This document shows positions 4,953 to 7,412 of a DNA stretch of 7,412 nt, piece after piece; position 1 is the first letter of the stretch, and each line of letters begins with the position of its first letter. The stretch is from an uncultured Lachnospiraceae bacterium. GTDB lineage: Bacteria > Bacillota > Clostridia > Lachnospirales > Lachnospiraceae. Under the pieces are notes generated by a model. That model was not told the origin of the DNA. It ran no database searches and worked only from the letters and a program-made list of their open reading frames with translations. The stretch lies in assembly GCA_934338765.1 (NCBI GenBank), contig CAKRHL010000099.1, positions 1-7,412 of the forward strand, in the 5' to 3' direction. Position numbers and translations under genes: made by a program.

Positions 4953-4997
4953 AAAATAACAAGGCTGTCAGTGATCCGACACAGGCAGCCCTGTTAT
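4953..4997 (-). terminator. Intrinsic terminator of the GNAT acetyltransferase gene
   Basis: On the - strand, arms ATAACAGGGCTG (4997-4986) and CAGCCTTGTTAT (4967-4956) pair over 12 positions, with one G-U, followed by TTT. In the + strand the same position is an A-C mismatch and no T-run follows, so the structure is oriented for the - strand gene that stops at 5009. It may also partly stop the lipoprotein transcript, which ends at 4931. Confidence 0.75.
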
Positions 4998-5008
4998 GTA
5001 TATGGAAA

Positions 5009-5527
5009 CTAGGAAACGGTATCTTTCCGCCATACATATAAATCTCCAGGTTTGTCCTGATATATAGTTTCTTTGATGCGCTGAAATCCAAGAGAGGCTG
5101 CAAGGCGGATGGAAGAGGTGTTGTCAGGAGATATCACTGCAACAATACGGTCAAATTCCAGATCTTCGCCGGCGTATTCCAGTATCTTACGGCATGCCTC
5201 ACTGGCATATCCCATAGACCGGTAGTCTTTGTCCAAAAAATAGGACAGCATAATTTCTCCATTATCATCTACGATCTGGCTCTCAATTCCGGCCTGACCG
5301 ATCAGACGGTTCTGATCCTTCAGGAATATCCCCCATAATCCAAAACCGTAGAAACCGTAAACCATTTGGATGTAAGATACAAAACGGGCATATTCTATAT
5401 CGTAATTATCAGAAATATGCGGAACATATGGGTGGATTTCTTTTTGATGACAGATACGAAAATAATCATCAAAGTCATTTTGGGTCATTTCCCGGATTTC
5501 CAGCCGGTCTGTTTCGAGCGAAAGCAT
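5009..5527 (-). CDS. GNAT family N-acetyltransferase (RimJ/RimL type)
   Basis: This 172-residue cytoplasmic enzyme should transfer the acetyl group of acetyl-CoA to an amine. It begins LETDRLEIREMTQNDFDDYF, the typical opening of the RimJ/RimL-like Acetyltransf_3 group. WGIFLKDQNRLIGQAGI (65-81) forms the central strands. The acetyl-CoA pyrophosphate loop is YRSMGYASEA with R103, G106 and A108, and DNTSSIRLAASLGF (135-148) is the C-terminal motif. Length is normal and no residue of note is missing. The natural substrate, whether a ribosomal protein N-terminus, an antibiotic or a small amine, cannot be deduced. Its ribosome binding site AAGGAG (5536-5541, complement) is 8 bases from ATG 5527. 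It is a single gene with its own extended -10 promoter and terminator. Confidence 0.93.
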   Translation of the reverse strand: MLSLETDRLEIREMTQNDFDDYFRICHQKEIHPYVPHISDNYDIEYARFVSYIQMVYGFYGFGLWGIFLKDQNRLIGQAGIESQIVDDNGEIMLSYFLDKDYRSMGYASEACRKILEYAGEDLEFDRIVAVISPDNTSSIRLAASLGFQRIKETIYQDKPGDLYVWRKDTVS

Positions 5528-5571
5528 ATCAAAGTCTCCTTTTCTCTGTTTAACGTGTTTTTATTCCTAAG

Positions 5572-5580
5572 AGTATAGCA
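5572..5580 (-). promoter_or_regulatory. Extended -10 promoter of the GNAT gene
   Basis: On the - strand the sequence is TGCTATACT, a TGN extension joined to a -10 box with one mismatch. No good -35 box was found at 16-18 bases, which the TGN extension can make up for. Transcription would start about 40 bases before ATG 5527. Confidence 0.55.
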
Positions 5581-5598
5581 CATTTTTTGTGAAAGGGG

Positions 5599-5628
5599 AT
5601 AGGATTTTATAGCGTTTTCTGATATAAT
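5599..5628 (+). promoter_or_regulatory. Promoter candidate of the DUF1015 operon
   Basis: A perfect -10 box TATAAT is at 5623-5628, about 34 bases before ATG 5662. No sigma-A -35 box is found at normal spacing. Instead ATAGGATTT (5599-5607) fits the sigma-H -35 consensus RNAGGAWWW exactly, but the matching sigma-H -10 (GAAT) is missing. Confidence 0.45.
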
Positions 5629-5661
5629 TATTGTAATATTTGCAGGAGGATTTAAGAGACT

Positions 5662-6903
5662 ATGGCACAGATAAAACCATTTATGGCAGTAAGACCAGTG
5701 GAAAAGCTTGCAGATAGAGTGGCAGCTCTTCCCTATGATGTATATAACCGTCAGGAGGCCAAAAGAGAAGTAGAGAGAGAGCCTCTTTCTTTTTTGAAGA
5801 TAGACAGAGCGGAGACACAGTTTCCGGATGAAGTAGATACATATGATCCGTGTGTATATCAGAAGGCCGCGGAACTTTTAGCTGAGATGAAGAAGGACGG
5901 TGTATATGTATCGGATCCTGACCATGCATATTATATTTATCGCCTGACGATGGACGGAAGGGCTCAGACAGGTATTGTGGCATGTGCTTCTGTGGATGAT
6001 TATCTGGATAATGTGATCAAGAAGCATGAAAATACAAGAGAAGAAAAGGAGCAGGATCGGATTCGTCATGTGGATACCCTGAGTGCCCAGACAGGTCCGA
6101 TCTTTCTGGCATACCGTTCCAAAGAGGAGATCAATGAGGTGGTTGCTTCTGTCATGGAAAAGGAAGCACCATTATATGATTTTACCGCAGTGGATGGGAT
6201 TTCACATACTGTGTGGAAAGTATCGGAGACCGATCAGGTAAAGACTATACAGGATACCTTTGCAGGGATTGATGACATTTATATTGCCGATGGACATCAC
6301 AGAGCGGCTTCCGCAGTCAAGGTGGGCATCAAGAGAAGACAGGAACACCCAGGATATGACGGCACGGAGGAGTTTAACTATTTTCTGTCTGTTTTATTCC
6401 CGGACGATCAGCTGATGATCATGGATTACAACAGAGTGGTTCGTGATCTCAACGGTCTTTCTACAGAGGACTTTCTGAAAAAGATAGAGGAGATATTTAC
6501 GGTTTCCGAGCTGGGAGACAAGGCACAGTCGCCACAGCGCAAGGGACAGTTTACCATGTATCTGGAGGAAAAGTGGTACCTTCTGGAAGCATCTCCGGAG
6601 ATGCTTGCGGAGTCAGACGCCGTGAAGTCTCTGGATGTTTCGCTGTTGCAGGAGTATCTTCTGGAACCTGTACTGGGGATTCATGATCCACGGACGGATG
6701 ACAGGATTGATTTTGTGGGAGGCATCCGTGGGCTGGAGGAGCTGGAGAGACGTGCCGGGACAGATATGAAGGTTGCATTTGCAATGTATCCGACTTCGAT
6801 CGCGGAGTTGTTTGCAGTGGCTGATGCAGGACTTTTAATGCCTCCAAAGTCTACGTGGTTTGAGCCGAAGCTTCGCAGTGGGTTATTTATACATGAGATT
6901 TAG
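5662..6903 (+). CDS. DUF1015 family protein (possible ParB/SerK-like small-molecule kinase)
   Basis: This 413-residue cytoplasmic protein matches the DUF1015 (COG4198) family over its full length. Family landmarks are the opening IKPFMAVRP followed by AALPYDVYNR, the block KKHENTREEKEQDRIRH (120-136), YIADGHHRAASA (207-218), and the C-terminal MPPKSTWFEPK followed by LRSGLFIH (393-411). No function has been firmly assigned to the family as far as I know. The DGHHR motif resembles the nucleotide-binding motif of ParB-fold proteins such as the free-serine kinases SerK and SbnI. From memory, DUF1015 genes in Clostridia often lie beside serA and serC, though neither is visible here. A serine-related kinase role is therefore only an inference. 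The ribosome binding site AGGAGG (5644-5649) is 12 bases from ATG 5662, slightly far. The gene is followed after 14 bases by yesL-like sequence, probably as one operon. Confidence 0.9.
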   Translation: MAQIKPFMAVRPVEKLADRVAALPYDVYNRQEAKREVEREPLSFLKIDRAETQFPDEVDTYDPCVYQKAAELLAEMKKDGVYVSDPDHAYYIYRLTMDGRAQTGIVACASVDDYLDNVIKKHENTREEKEQDRIRHVDTLSAQTGPIFLAYRSKEEINEVVASVMEKEAPLYDFTAVDGISHTVWKVSETDQVKTIQDTFAGIDDIYIADGHHRAASAVKVGIKRRQEHPGYDGTEEFNYFLSVLFPDDQLMIMDYNRVVRDLNGLSTEDFLKKIEEIFTVSELGDKAQSPQRKGQFTMYLEEKWYLLEASPEMLAESDAVKSLDVSLLQEYLLEPVLGIHDPRTDDRIDFVGGIRGLEELERRAGTDMKVAFAMYPTSIAELFAVADAGLLMPPKSTWFEPKLRSGLFIHEI

Positions 6904-6917
6904 ATTTAGAGGTTGTT

Positions 6918-7412
6918 ATGGAACGATTTTTTGAAAGCAAACCGGTAGTATATATGTCAAAGTTTATTGATATGATCATATTAAATATTATATTTATTGT
7001 GAGCTGTATTCCTGTTTTTACTATAGGTGCTGCATGGACGGCCATGTATTATACCTGTGTGAAGGTGATACGCAGAGACCGGGGGAAGATCTGGCAGGAG
7101 TATAAGCACAGTTTTATCAGCAATTTCAAGACGGCAACCGGTGTATGGGTGATCCTGGCGGTTGTGGAGGGAACTCTTGGAGTGCTGACATTGCAGCTGC
7201 TGGCCCGGGGACATGGCAGTTTATCTGCAGCTGTGATCGGACTTGCGATGGCATGTTTTCTTTTTGTGCTGGCACTTATAGTATATGCTTTTGCTGTACT
7301 GTCCCGTTTTACGGTCAATGCAGTGGGAGCAATACAAAATGCGGCGGTCATTTCCATTCATCATGGAGGAGAGACGGTCTATATGCTTGTTTTGACGCTG
7401 GGACTTGCTACA
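6918..7412 (+). CDS. YesL/DUF624 family membrane protein, N-terminal part
   Basis: The frame is open for 165 codons to the window end; YesL-like proteins are normally a little over 200 residues, so perhaps three quarters is present. The start is the diagnostic pattern of the family: SKFIDMIILNIIFIVSCIPV followed by FTIGAAWTAMYY (14-45), a first membrane helix then the conserved P-x-x-TIG-A. Further hydrophobic segments are at about 74-95 and 102-127, the latter followed by LSRF (128-131), and a fourth begins near 154. The basic stretch IRRDRGKIWQEYKHSF (51-66) is the cytoplasmic loop. The function of YesL is not known; family members often neighbour carbohydrate ABC importers, which is not the case here. 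AGAGG (6908-6912) lies 5 bases before ATG 6918. The 14-base gap to the DUF1015 stop codon suggests cotranscription. Confidence 0.86.
   Translation, partial: MERFFESKPVVYMSKFIDMIILNIIFIVSCIPVFTIGAAWTAMYYTCVKVIRRDRGKIWQEYKHSFISNFKTATGVWVILAVVEGTLGVLTLQLLARGHGSLSAAVIGLAMACFLFVLALIVYAFAVLSRFTVNAVGAIQNAAVISIHHGGETVYMLVLTLGLAT

Noticed and set aside
4612..5103. 163-codon His/Pro/Leu-rich open frame on the - strand
   Set aside because: It overlaps both the lipoprotein repeats and the GNAT gene end, spans the terminator, and its composition again mirrors the GAT-rich repeats.
1..7412. Mobile element, integrase, toxin-antitoxin or phage defence genes
   Set aside because: No transposase, recombinase, terminal inverted repeats or defence-type domains were seen; all genes fit chromosomal housekeeping or small accessory roles.

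Overview
The window looks like a chromosomal segment of a Gram-positive, low-to-mid GC anaerobe of the class Clostridia, most likely family Lachnospiraceae. The reasons are a Spo0A master regulator, strong AGGAGG-type ribosome binding sites, a response-regulator tail with the YMGNY...YSWSE ending typical of Lachnospiraceae BTAD-type regulators, and a YesL/DUF624 protein. No mobile element, tRNA, rRNA or CRISPR array was seen. Gene density is ordinary and every intergenic gap is below 200 bases.

Left part (1-2836, all + strand): the 3' end of a response regulator with a BTAD-like output domain, then spo0A, then a citrate synthase gene. The citrate synthase has its own sigma-A type promoter, with a stem-loop overlapping the -35 box, a cre-like (CcpA) sequence just after the predicted transcription start, and a short palindrome in the leader. 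The Spo0A is unusual: the second residue of the receiver acidic pair is Asn, and the linker between its two domains is long. The DNA-binding domain is very well conserved.

Middle part (2853-4392, - strand): a two-gene ABC importer operon, ATPase first and SsuC/TauC/NrtB-type permease second, overlapping by 8 bases. No substrate-binding protein gene is present beside it. Divergent from it lies a small lipoprotein gene (4530-4931) whose mature part has an acidic domain of 11-residue repeats and then a basic Asn/Lys/Thr-rich tail.

Right part (4953-7412): a RimJ/RimL-type GNAT acetyltransferase on the - strand with a clear intrinsic terminator. Divergent from it on the + strand is a DUF1015 family gene, followed after 14 bases by the first three quarters of a yesL-like (DUF624) membrane protein gene that runs off the window.

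Most genes belong to known families. The points that stand out are the atypical Spo0A and its neighbourhood, the layered control region of the citrate synthase gene, the repeat lipoprotein paired with a binding-protein-less ABC importer, and the ParB/SerK-like DGHHR motif in the DUF1015 protein. I did not find clear evidence of a wholly new multi-gene system.
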